40,407 bases of DNA from an uncultured Porphyromonadaceae bacterium. Its GTDB lineage: Bacteria; Bacteroidota; Bacteroidia; Bacteroidales; Muribaculaceae. Of the stretch, positions 8,810-16,771 are shown one piece after another (positions within the stretch are counted from its first letter, which is position 1; each line of letters begins with the position of its first letter). The stretch spans positions 1 through 40,407 of the forward strand of contig UQER01000025.1 of the NCBI GenBank assembly GCA_900540205.1. The letters are read 5' to 3'. A program made the position numbers and the translations under genes. The notes beneath the pieces are model-generated. The model was not told the origin of the DNA and did no database searches. It saw only the letters and a list, made by a program, of their open reading frames with translations.

Positions 8810-10789
8810 TCAGCGGGGCATGTCGTAGACGCCAAGCTCGGTGATGGATATGAAATTGGAAACGTTTTTGGTGTATTTGTTCCAGTGGTACTGGTAGGTG
8901 GTGTCGAACAGCACACGGATACCCTTGGTCTTTACCGGAGCGAATTCCAGTAGGAACTGGGCGAAATGGGGCTGGAAGAACACGATGTCGGTTTTTGGCA
9001 GCTCCGGAGTGGAGGTGTACCTGCCCACATCGCGCCAGCGGCCGTCGCCGTCGAGATACTGGATGTTGAGGCTTGAGAACCATCCTCCGAACTCCTCGAG
9101 GCAACCGGTGTTAAGCTCGATCATGTCGATGGTCTGGGGAGTGTTCCAGCCGTAGCCGAAGTAGTCGATCTTGGGAGTGTTGGATTTTGAGGCAAGCGAG
9201 TAGAACACCGAGCCGGCACCTTTCTTCACACCGTCGTTGATTACATCCACGGTCTTGGCATACATGGGCTTGCCGAAGGTGATCCAGCAGGAATCGAGCA
9301 CGGCTTCATTGAGCTCACGCACGTTGGCATAGATGGTGTCGGCTTTCATGGCCAGGTTCTCCGGCTTCACTACGATGTTGAAATCCTTGCTGAGTTCCTT
9401 GCCGTTGCCTTTCAGGCGGAGGGTTATGTCGTATTTGCCGGCCTTGGTGGGTGTGCCGTCAAGGCGTCCGTCGGCGAATGTCAGACCCGGAGGAAGTGTG
9501 CCGCCGGTGAGTGTCCAGCTGTAGTTGCGGTTGGCCGTGCAGGCAAAATCGTAATCGGCTTTCATCCCCACGGTGAGGTCTGGCATCGGGCCGATGCAGA
9601 ATTCCAGCGGCGGATTGAATGTGGCTTTGGGGTTGATGTAGATGGTGTTGCCTTTCACGCTGCCGCCGTTGGCCTTGACCACCGCGATGGCCTGATTGTA
9701 GGTGCGGTTGATGATGTCGTCGATCGATGCGTCCGGCATGTCGAAGCGTGTGATGTTGATGTAGCGGTCGTTGAAGGGTTTGGTCCAGCCTTCAACGGGC
9801 ATGGTGAGCGATGCGGGCAGTTTCTTGGCGCCCATTATGATGCCGAGGATACCCGACACTGTGGCAGCCTGGTTGTCGCAGTCGAAGCCCATGGCACAGC
9901 TGAGGTCGAGTGTGCGCTGGAAGTCACCGTTTCCGTAGAGCATGGCCAGGATACCCATGAGGCCGTTGAGGTCGGCGTTCCAGATGGTTTTCGTCATGGG
10001 GTCCTCGTTCACGTAATATTCGTCGGCGATGATCTGGCGTGCTTTCACCCAGTCGTTGGGATACCGGCGGAAGAGATCGAGGCATTTTTTCACTCCGAGA
10101 GTGTAGCGGTCGTTCTCAGGGAGATACTTGAGACCCTTTTCGATGAGTTTTTTCACATCTTTCTCAAAGAAAGCTTCGGCGTACATGGCTCCGTAGAGTG
10201 CGGTGGGCTGTACGGCCCAGGAGTCGCTGGTGATGCGTGCGGCCCAGTCGCTCTTGCCCACGGCATAGGCGGGCATGCCCGGGGCGGTGTAGGCCCAGAT
10301 TTCGTTGATGAGCTGCGGGTCAATCTGATACCAGTGGGGATTGAGGTCCTGACGGCCGGTGAACGGCGGTGTGTAGCCGAGGTGCATCAGGCCGAGTGCG
10401 GCACGGTTGGCCAGCCATACGCGGTCGCGGATATGGTGCATCCATCCCTGGCGCATCTGGGCGTAGGTGGGGTCGATGCCGTATTTTTCCATCAGCGTGA
10501 GGTATATGTACTCCACGTCGGTGTCGTCGTCGGAGAAGGCTCCGTCATATTTCTTGAGTTTGTCGATGTTCTTGGTGTATCCGAAGGGGAAGCGCGATTC
10601 GGGGGCCGGCTCGTCAACGAATTTGTTTTCGAACGGGAGGCCGTAGATGTTGCCGACCATCTGGCCGATCCAAGCGCCGGCGATTTTGTCGCGGAGGACG
10701 TCGGACGAAATTTTTTCGGCTGCTGTGGCACCGGCCGAGATGCCGAGGGCTACGGCGGCCGCCGCGAGGCAGTGGGTGAGGTGTTTCAT
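8810..10789 (-). CDS. Exported multidomain ADP-ribosylglycohydrolase (paralog 1)
   Basis: A 659-aa protein with a signal peptide (1-24, ending ATAA) and three parts. The ARH core (about 25-395) keeps the more classical metal motif SDDDTD (86-91) and a second motif GFDCDNQAATVSG with Asp303 and Asp305. An Ig-like domain (about 400-475) carries the PPGLTF...GTPT signature. A C-terminal discoidin-like beta-sandwich (about 485-659) may bind a carbohydrate or polymer. It is the most divergent of the three paralogs and the only one with binding modules, which suggests a polymeric or protein-bound substrate. It follows SusD after a 151-bp gap containing a strong hairpin. The start at 10789 precedes the hydrophobic signal; upstream codons to 10858 are unlikely to be coding. 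Confidence 0.85.
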   Translation of the reverse strand: MKHLTHCLAAAAVALGISAGATAAEKISSDVLRDKIAGAWIGQMVGNIYGLPFENKFVDEPAPESRFPFGYTKNIDKLKKYDGAFSDDDTDVEYIYLTLMEKYGIDPTYAQMRQGWMHHIRDRVWLANRAALGLMHLGYTPPFTGRQDLNPHWYQIDPQLINEIWAYTAPGMPAYAVGKSDWAARITSDSWAVQPTALYGAMYAEAFFEKDVKKLIEKGLKYLPENDRYTLGVKKCLDLFRRYPNDWVKARQIIADEYYVNEDPMTKTIWNADLNGLMGILAMLYGNGDFQRTLDLSCAMGFDCDNQAATVSGILGIIMGAKKLPASLTMPVEGWTKPFNDRYINITRFDMPDASIDDIINRTYNQAIAVVKANGGSVKGNTIYINPKATFNPPLEFCIGPMPDLTVGMKADYDFACTANRNYSWTLTGGTLPPGLTFADGRLDGTPTKAGKYDITLRLKGNGKELSKDFNIVVKPENLAMKADTIYANVRELNEAVLDSCWITFGKPMYAKTVDVINDGVKKGAGSVFYSLASKSNTPKIDYFGYGWNTPQTIDMIELNTGCLEEFGGWFSSLNIQYLDGDGRWRDVGRYTSTPELPKTDIVFFQPHFAQFLLEFAPVKTKGIRVLFDTTYQYHWNKYTKNVSNFISITELGVYDMPR

Positions 10790-10858
10790 TGTCAGTTTTT
10801 TCGGTAGCTGTGAGTTTGTTGGTTGAAGGATGTGATGTGGAGAAGAGCGGGATTGCAA

Positions 10859-10920
10859 GCCGGAGAAAGGCGGGGAATAAACAGAGCTTATGAAAACGAT
10901 TGAGCCCCCGCCTTTCCGGC
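10859..10920 (-). other. Large intra-operon RNA hairpin after susD
   Basis: Arms 10859-10875 and 10905-10920 pair over about 15 bp with a 2-nt bulge and a loop of about 29 nt. There is no T-run on the minus strand after it, so it is not a typical terminator. It lies just after the susD stop (10941) and before the next start (10789). Stem-loops here in SusCD operons usually protect the susCD part of the mRNA or attenuate the downstream part. Confidence 0.75.
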
Positions 10921-10940
10921 GTAGAAATGGAAAAGTGATG

Positions 10941-12500
10941 TTAGTTGTAGTAGGGATTTTGAGAGAGGCGCGGGTTGGCGTTGAGGATTTCCGAGGGGAT
11001 GGGGAAGAGTTCGCGGAATGTGTCGGATTCCTGTGCGGGATGAGCCCATGACTGCTGGAGGTATTTGCCGAAGCGGATCATGTCCTCATGGCGCCATCCT
11101 TCCCATGCCAGTTCGCGCCCGCGTTCGGCATAGAGTGCGTCGAGGGTGAGCTGTGCGGCCGAGAAGGGCTGCAGACCGGCACGTGTGCGGATTTTCTGCA
11201 GTTCGGCCATTTCGGCAGCCTGCGGAGCCTTGTTCTGACGCACAAGGGCTTCGGCGTGCATGAGAATGACGTCGGCGTAACGGAAGATGGCGAAGTCGTT
11301 GTCCATGCAGGTTTCGCCCGATGTGAGCATACCGTCGGTCTGATAGGACCATTTGCAGATGCGGGCACCGTCAAATTTGTCGCGTCCGCCGTTGGCGTTG
11401 TAGAATTTCGTTTCGGGGAATACGGGGTTGTAGCTCATCTGCTCGCCATTTACCATGATGGGCTTGCCGTTTACATCTACCTGGGGCCCGTGGAGCCAGG
11501 TGAGGTCGCGGCGGAGGTCAGCCTCTTCATATGTCTGGAAGAAGTCGGGCTGGCAGATGAATCCCGACCATGGTGAGGCGGAGATGTTGAACGTGGCGCA
11601 CGATTCAGGTTCGAGAGTGAGTGTGTAGAGATAGAACGAACGGCTTCCGGAGGGGATTGCGGCGTTGTCGTAGACAATCACGAAGATGTTCTCCTTGGAG
11701 TTCTCGTTCTTGACGGCGAAGTTTGTGGCATAGGAATCCTCGATGATGTAGTCGCCTATGTCCATTACGGCCTTGGTGGCCTGCTCGGCCTGAGCGTACA
11801 TGGGGGTTCCGAACCAACGCTCTGCGTTGAGATACATTTTGGCGAGGATGCAGTAGGCTGTGGCCTGGTTGGCGCGTCCGTAGTTGTTGGGGGCGGGATG
11901 ACGGTCGAGTTTGGAGATCAGCTCGTCCGACAGTTCGCCAAGGAGGAAGTCGAAGATGAAACGGCGGTCCTTCTGTTCGGGGTAGCCTGTGTCGGTATAG
12001 TTGATTGTGAAGGGGATGTTGCCCCAGTTGGCCATCGCCTCGTAGTAGAAGAAGGCGCGGAGGGTCTTCATTTCGGCCAGAATCTTGTCCTTGCCTTCGA
12101 ATTCGATGTCGGACAGTTCGGTTTCGTAGATGATTTCGTTGCAGGCTGCGATGCCGTTGAAAATCCAGTCCCAGCCTTTCTTGAGCAGACGGTTGGATGA
12201 GGGGATAATGTTGTTCTGCACTTCCTGGTAGCGTCCGCCGTCATACCATTCGCCGGTGTTGGTGGTAGGTACGGCACATTCGTCGGAAGCCAGCAGCAGG
12301 AATGTCCAAAGGCTCTGCTCGGCGTTGTAGCCCTGCATTTTGGTGTAGGCGCGTCCGGCGTTGGCCACGAGTTCTTTTTCGTTCTTGAAAAAGTTGTCCA
12401 TCGGCATGTCGCTGTAGACGGTTTCGTCCAGATCGGTGCAGGCACCAAGAGCGATTGCGCCGGCCAGGCCGAGGGCAAAGTTCTTTATGGTAGTTTTCAT
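10941..12500 (-). CDS. SusD/RagB-family surface nutrient-binding lipoprotein
   Basis: The 519-aa product has a lipoprotein signal peptide (Cys21 in LGAC) followed by Thr-Asp-Leu-Asp-Glu, a surface-export type sequence. The SusD-like N-terminal region includes the WDWIFNGIAACNEIIY segment (about 110-125) and a TPR-like helical core. The C-terminal RagB/SusD region carries the usual RxGL and LYAERGRELAWEGWRHEDMIRF-type helix (about 440-465) and ends near NPRLSQNPYYN. It binds the ligand at the outer surface and forms the lid of the SusC channel encoded directly upstream (78-bp gap). The partner enzymes suggest a ribose-containing ligand. Family assignment is secure; ligand is inferred. It corresponds to rusD in Bacteroides ribose loci. 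Confidence 0.95.
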   Translation of the reverse strand: MKTTIKNFALGLAGAIALGACTDLDETVYSDMPMDNFFKNEKELVANAGRAYTKMQGYNAEQSLWTFLLLASDECAVPTTNTGEWYDGGRYQEVQNNIIPSSNRLLKKGWDWIFNGIAACNEIIYETELSDIEFEGKDKILAEMKTLRAFFYYEAMANWGNIPFTINYTDTGYPEQKDRRFIFDFLLGELSDELISKLDRHPAPNNYGRANQATAYCILAKMYLNAERWFGTPMYAQAEQATKAVMDIGDYIIEDSYATNFAVKNENSKENIFVIVYDNAAIPSGSRSFYLYTLTLEPESCATFNISASPWSGFICQPDFFQTYEEADLRRDLTWLHGPQVDVNGKPIMVNGEQMSYNPVFPETKFYNANGGRDKFDGARICKWSYQTDGMLTSGETCMDNDFAIFRYADVILMHAEALVRQNKAPQAAEMAELQKIRTRAGLQPFSAAQLTLDALYAERGRELAWEGWRHEDMIRFGKYLQQSWAHPAQESDTFRELFPIPSEILNANPRLSQNPYYN

Positions 12501-12578
12501 TGTGATGTTTCGCTTTTTGAATTTCGAAATTTACAGAAGTGGGTGTTGTGGAGAGAGAGAAACGTGTGTGGACTCGCG

Positions 12579-15509
12579 TCAGAAGCGGGCTGTCACGCCG
12601 AATGTGAAATCGGTGGTGCGGGGATAGTAGCTCAGACCTTCCAGACCGGGTTCGAGGCCGGTGATGCCCACTTCGGGGTCAACACCTTTGTACTTGGTGA
12701 TGGTGAACACGTTCTGTGCGGTGAAATTCAGGCGCAGCGAGCGGATGTATTTCGAGGGGAAGTTGAATGTGTAGCCGAGTGTGAGGTTGTCCATTTTGAG
12801 GAATGATGCGTCCTCAAGGTACTTCGACGAGTATTTTGCTCCAAGTTCGGTGTGGCCCTGGTCGTTGAGCCATTCGGACGAGATGTTGTTCAGGCCGATG
12901 CGGTCGAGGTTGGAGTAGCGCATGCCCATTTCGTTGAGCACCTTTCCGCCGAGCGACGCACGCAGCGAGAAGCTGAGGTCCCAGTGGCGCCAGTTGAAGG
13001 TGTTGGTCCAGTTCATTGTCACCTTGGGATAGGCGCATCCGAGTTTCACCCACTGGTCCTCAGGCACGGTGCCGTCGTCGCCCTGACCCAGCAGCACGTC
13101 CTGGCCGTCGGTGTCGGTGCCGAGGAAAATCGGGCCGTAGAATGTGCCGAGCGATTCACCCTCGATGAGGCGCTGAGTGTTGCATTTGCCTGTGGTCGAC
13201 CATCCCACCTTGTAGGTTCCGTTCTGGAACTCTTCGTTGGTGAATTTGTCGAGTTTGTTGGTGTTGTGTGCGATGAGGTAGGTGGTGCTCCACTGGAAGT
13301 CCTTGGTCTGCACGGGGATGGCGGAGATTGTGAACTCCACGCCGCGGTTGGTTACCTTGCCTACGTTGGTGAAGAGGGTGTTGTAGATGTAGGGGGGAGT
13401 GGGCACGGTGTAGTTGTAGAGCAGATTGTCGGTGGTGCGGTGGTAGTAGTCGAAGGTGAAGCTCAGGCGGCTGTTGAACATCTGTGCGTCCAGACCGATG
13501 TTGAACTCTTTCTTCTTTTCCCACTGCAGGTCGGGGTTAGGGTTGGATGCGGGCTGGTAGGTGTTGATCCACTGGCCGTTGTACCAGAATTTGCCGGCGG
13601 TGGTCATTAGGATGAGCGACTTGTAGTTGGAGAAGTCCTGGTTACCGGTCACACCGTAACCGCCGCGGATCTTGAGCTCGTTGAGCCATTCGATGTCGCG
13701 CATGAAGGCTTCACGGCTGATGCGCCATCCGAGCGAAACGGCCGGGAACCATCCCCATTTGTTGTTCTTGCCGAAGCGGCTGGAGCCGTCGCGGCGGAGG
13801 GACACGGATGCCAGGTAGCGCTGGTCGTAGTTGTAGAGGATTCGGCCGAAGAAACCGATGTAGGTGTGCGATTCCTTATAGGAGTCCATCGAAGCCTTAG
13901 CGTTGAGCAATCCTGTGCCGGAGCCCATGTCGTTCACGCCGAGGTCATCGAAGTCGAAGCCCACGTTCGACATGCTTGCCGAGTTTTCGGTGCCTTTCTC
14001 ATAGGTGTAGCCCACGAGAGCCTGCAGCGAGTGCTCGCCGAACGAGCGGATGTACTGCAATGTGGTCTCGAACTGGGTGTTGTTGTTCTTGTAGTTGCTC
14101 TGCTCGGCGCTGCCTTCGGTGCCGATGATGCTGGGATAGTAGTGGGAGCTGTAGGTCTGCGATTCGTTGCTTTCGCGCGAGATGGCAAGGAATGCATCCC
14201 ATTTGAGACCTTTGACGGGCTTGATGTTGAGGGTTACGCGAGCGTTACCGCCGAAGTTGTCGTTGACGGTGGTCGATTCACGTTCGTTGATCATGGCCAC
14301 CGGGTTGTAGTATTCCATAGCCTCGATGCGGTAGTAGCCTCCACTGGTTGAATTCGAGGGATCGTAGACCGGTTCGGTGGGGTTATGGATGAACGCCTGC
14401 TGGAAAGCGGATGTGTTCGATGGATTGTACTTGCGGTGGTTTATGAACAGGTTGAGGTCGATGTCGACCCATCCTTCAAGGAGGCTCTGGCGGATGTTGG
14501 TGCGCCCGGAAATCCTCTCATAGTCGTTGCCGCGCTGCACGCCTTCGGCCTTCTCATAGTTGATGGAGGTGAAGTGGGAGAATTTCTCTGTACCGCCCGA
14601 CAGCGACAGTGTGTGCTTGTGGCTGATGGGGGTGCGGGTGATTTCATCGAACCAGTCGGTGTCGGCACCGTATTTCGACGAGCTCATTTCGGGGCGGTAG
14701 GTGTCCACTACATAATTGAATTCAGAGGCGGTGAGGGGTTTTGCACGACGTGTCACCTTGCCTACGGTGAACATGCCTTCATATGTGACCTCGGCGCGGC
14801 CTTCACGTGCGCGGCGTGTGGTGACGATGATCACGCCGTTGGTGCCTCGTGTACCGTAGATGGCGGCAGCCGAGCCGTCCTTGAGCACGTCGATGCTCTC
14901 GATGTCCTGCGGGTTGATGTTGCGGATGTCGGCACCTGCCACACCGTCGATGATCACGAGCGGGCCCTGGCCTGCCGAGAGTGTGTTGGTGCCTCGGAGC
15001 AGGATTTCATATTTGGCTGTGGGGTCGGCGCCCGAGGGGTTCACGATCTGCAGACCGGCCACCTTGCCCTGGAGCATGCCCATTGCGTTTGAATAGGAGC
15101 CGGGGTTGAGGTCCTCCTTTTTCATGCTGGCCACGGAGCCGGTGAGTTCTTTCTTTGTTGATGTGCCGTAGCCGATGACCACGATTTCATCGAGCATCTC
15201 GGAGCTTTCGGCAAGCACGATGTTGAGCTTGGTGCGGTTGTCCACGGGCACTTCGGCGGTTTTGTAGCCGACGGCCGATACGGTGAGCACGTCGGTTGGG
15301 CGTGCCGAGATGTTGAAGTCGCCGTCGATGCCGGTGGCCACTCCGGTTTTGGTGCCTTTCACAATCACGCTCGCGCCGATTACGGGTTCGTTCTGCCCGT
15401 CAACCACGGTGCCGCTGATTACGGACTGTGCGGTAGCCGCCGGAGCTATCAATAAGGCAAGTGCGAACATGCACAGTGCCATGGCAAATTTGATTGCACT
15501 CGGTTTCAT
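12579..15509 (-). CDS. SusC/RagA-family TonB-dependent outer-membrane transporter
   Basis: A 976-aa outer-membrane transporter. A signal peptide (1-27, ending ATAQ) leads into a carboxypeptidase-regulatory-like beta-sandwich (about 29-105, opening with ISGTVVDGQNEPVIGASV). Next come the TonB-box-like segment LDEIVVIGYG (about 110-119), the plug domain (to about 235, containing GTRGTNGVIIVTTRR) and a 22-strand barrel ending in Phe (TARF). It imports the ligand captured by the downstream SusD protein using TonB energy. It is second in the operon, 90 bp after ribokinase. The gene order kinase-susC-susD matches Bacteroides ribose-utilisation loci (rusC). Confidence 0.95.
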   Translation of the reverse strand: MKPSAIKFAMALCMFALALLIAPAATAQSVISGTVVDGQNEPVIGASVIVKGTKTGVATGIDGDFNISARPTDVLTVSAVGYKTAEVPVDNRTKLNIVLAESSEMLDEIVVIGYGTSTKKELTGSVASMKKEDLNPGSYSNAMGMLQGKVAGLQIVNPSGADPTAKYEILLRGTNTLSAGQGPLVIIDGVAGADIRNINPQDIESIDVLKDGSAAAIYGTRGTNGVIIVTTRRAREGRAEVTYEGMFTVGKVTRRAKPLTASEFNYVVDTYRPEMSSSKYGADTDWFDEITRTPISHKHTLSLSGGTEKFSHFTSINYEKAEGVQRGNDYERISGRTNIRQSLLEGWVDIDLNLFINHRKYNPSNTSAFQQAFIHNPTEPVYDPSNSTSGGYYRIEAMEYYNPVAMINERESTTVNDNFGGNARVTLNIKPVKGLKWDAFLAISRESNESQTYSSHYYPSIIGTEGSAEQSNYKNNNTQFETTLQYIRSFGEHSLQALVGYTYEKGTENSASMSNVGFDFDDLGVNDMGSGTGLLNAKASMDSYKESHTYIGFFGRILYNYDQRYLASVSLRRDGSSRFGKNNKWGWFPAVSLGWRISREAFMRDIEWLNELKIRGGYGVTGNQDFSNYKSLILMTTAGKFWYNGQWINTYQPASNPNPDLQWEKKKEFNIGLDAQMFNSRLSFTFDYYHRTTDNLLYNYTVPTPPYIYNTLFTNVGKVTNRGVEFTISAIPVQTKDFQWSTTYLIAHNTNKLDKFTNEEFQNGTYKVGWSTTGKCNTQRLIEGESLGTFYGPIFLGTDTDGQDVLLGQGDDGTVPEDQWVKLGCAYPKVTMNWTNTFNWRHWDLSFSLRASLGGKVLNEMGMRYSNLDRIGLNNISSEWLNDQGHTELGAKYSSKYLEDASFLKMDNLTLGYTFNFPSKYIRSLRLNFTAQNVFTITKYKGVDPEVGITGLEPGLEGLSYYPRTTDFTFGVTARF

Positions 15510-15599
15510 TAAATTAGGGTATTAGAGTTTGTGTGATAGTTGATTGTTTATTTCAGGTTGTGGAAGGGAGAGGGTGGCGGGTTGTGTGGTGCGGTGCAT

Positions 15600-16523
15600 T
15601 CAGAATTCGCCGATTTCATGGCGGAAGGGGATTGACTGCTGTGCGCCCATGCGTGTCACGGAGATGGAAGCTGCCTTGTTGGCGAACTCGATGGCGCGCC
15701 GCATTGGCTCGCCTTCGGCAAGAGCAACGCAGAGGGCTCCGCAGAATGTGTCGCCTGCGGCAGTGGTGTCCACGGCCTTTACCTTGAAGGAGGGAATCTC
15801 CAGGCAGTCGCCGTTCTCGCAGATAAGGGCGCCCTTGCTGCCGAGGGTGAAAATCACGGTTTTCACACCCATGGCATGTATGGCGCGGATGGCTGCATCT
15901 TCCGATGCGCTGTCGGTGATGGTGATGCCGGAGATGGCTTCGGCTTCGGTCTTGTTGGGGATGATGATGTCAACGTTGGCCAGCAGCGATGCAGGCAGCG
16001 GACTCTTGGGAGCGGGGGCGGGGTTGAGAATAACGGTTACTCCGTGGCGTTTGGCCACCTCGGCTGCGCGTGCCACGGTTTCCACCGGTGTCTCGAGCTG
16101 CATGATCACCAGGGCTGCGCGGGCTATGTCTGCTTCTGCGGCATTGATGTCGGCCGGAGTGAGGGCCGCGTTAGCTCCGGACGCCACGGCGATGGAGTTC
16201 TCTCCTGAGGCATCGACGTTGATGAGCGCCACGCCCGAGGGAAGGTCGGCCGATACACCCACGTGTGTGGTGTCTATGTTTACTTGCTTTAACAGTTCAA
16301 TGGTCTGGGTGCCGAAGATGTCGTTGCCGACTTTGGCCACAAACATGGTGTCGCCTCCGAGTTTGGCGGCCGCCACGGCCTGATTGGCGCCTTTTCCACC
16401 CTGATTCATCATGAAGTTGCCTCCAAGCACCGTTTCGCCTGGACGAGGCATCCTGTCGGTGCGTATCACCATGTCGGTATTGCTGCTTCCAACCACGATG
16501 ATTTTTTTTGCGTTGGGATTCAT
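15600..16523 (-). CDS. rbsK: Ribokinase (PfkB family)
   Basis: The 307-aa cytoplasmic kinase phosphorylates D-ribose at O5 with ATP. It carries the ribokinase substrate motif NQGGKGANQAV (40-50), the N-terminal GSSNTD strand (12-17), GSKGA (228-232) and the anion-hole/catalytic motif TTAAGDTFCGAL with Asp258 as general base. Its length equals the family norm. It is the first gene after the promoter at 16,634-16,665 and defines the metabolic end of the operon: everything downstream appears to deliver ribose to it. The start at 16523 is the first Met and lies about 105 nt after the predicted transcription start. Related kinases of the PfkB family could act on other sugars, but the motifs favour ribose. 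Confidence 0.93.
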   Translation of the reverse strand: MNPNAKKIIVVGSSNTDMVIRTDRMPRPGETVLGGNFMMNQGGKGANQAVAAAKLGGDTMFVAKVGNDIFGTQTIELLKQVNIDTTHVGVSADLPSGVALINVDASGENSIAVASGANAALTPADINAAEADIARAALVIMQLETPVETVARAAEVAKRHGVTVILNPAPAPKSPLPASLLANVDIIIPNKTEAEAISGITITDSASEDAAIRAIHAMGVKTVIFTLGSKGALICENGDCLEIPSFKVKAVDTTAAGDTFCGALCVALAEGEPMRRAIEFANKAASISVTRMGAQQSIPFRHEIGEF

Positions 16524-16615
16524 GGTATTTTTGTGAAAATATTTGAAGTTAAAGTGACTTCGGTGAGAAATTTAAGTTAATTTCAGATTTGGGTAAAAGA
16601 TTAGTAAGACAGCTG

Positions 16616-16637
16616 TTTGCTCAAACGTTTGTGCAAA
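16616..16637. promoter_or_regulatory. LacI-type operator overlapping the operon promoter
   Basis: A 22-bp palindrome with a central CG (core CAAACGTTTG, 16622-16631) has ten of eleven base pairs matching; only 16621/16632 (T/T) fail. The central CG with A/T-rich flanks is typical of LacI-family sites. It overlaps the 3' half of the minus-strand -7 element (16634-16641) and the predicted start site. Binding would therefore block the ribokinase promoter. The LacI-family gene starts 135 bp away on the other strand. Confidence 0.85.
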
Positions 16638-16665
16638 TATATGGAGACATTTTGGCTAATACAAA
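16634..16665 (-). promoter_or_regulatory. Bacteroidetes-type promoter of the ribokinase operon
   Basis: On the minus strand TTTG (16665-16662) is followed after 20 bp by TATATTTG (16641-16634), matching the Bacteroidetes -33 and -7 (TAnnTTTG) elements exactly. Transcription would start near 16627, inside the palindromic operator, leaving a leader of about 105 nt before ribokinase. Confidence 0.8.
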
Positions 16666-16696
16666 TATTTTTCAACTTTTTTTACGAAAAAAATAT

Positions 16697-16704
16697 TACA
16701 TTTG
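16697..16704 (+). promoter_or_regulatory. -7 element of the LacI-family regulator gene
   Basis: TACATTTG on the plus strand matches TAnnTTTG exactly and lies 67 bp before the regulator's ATG. No clear -33 TTTG was found at the usual distance. The palindromic operator ends 59 bp upstream, so the regulator might not repress itself strongly. Confidence 0.55.
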
Positions 16705-16771
16705 TATGCGGATAAGGTTTAGAACTAGTGATTATAGTCTCATAAACGTAGTCTGAATTAACTAAAATTCC

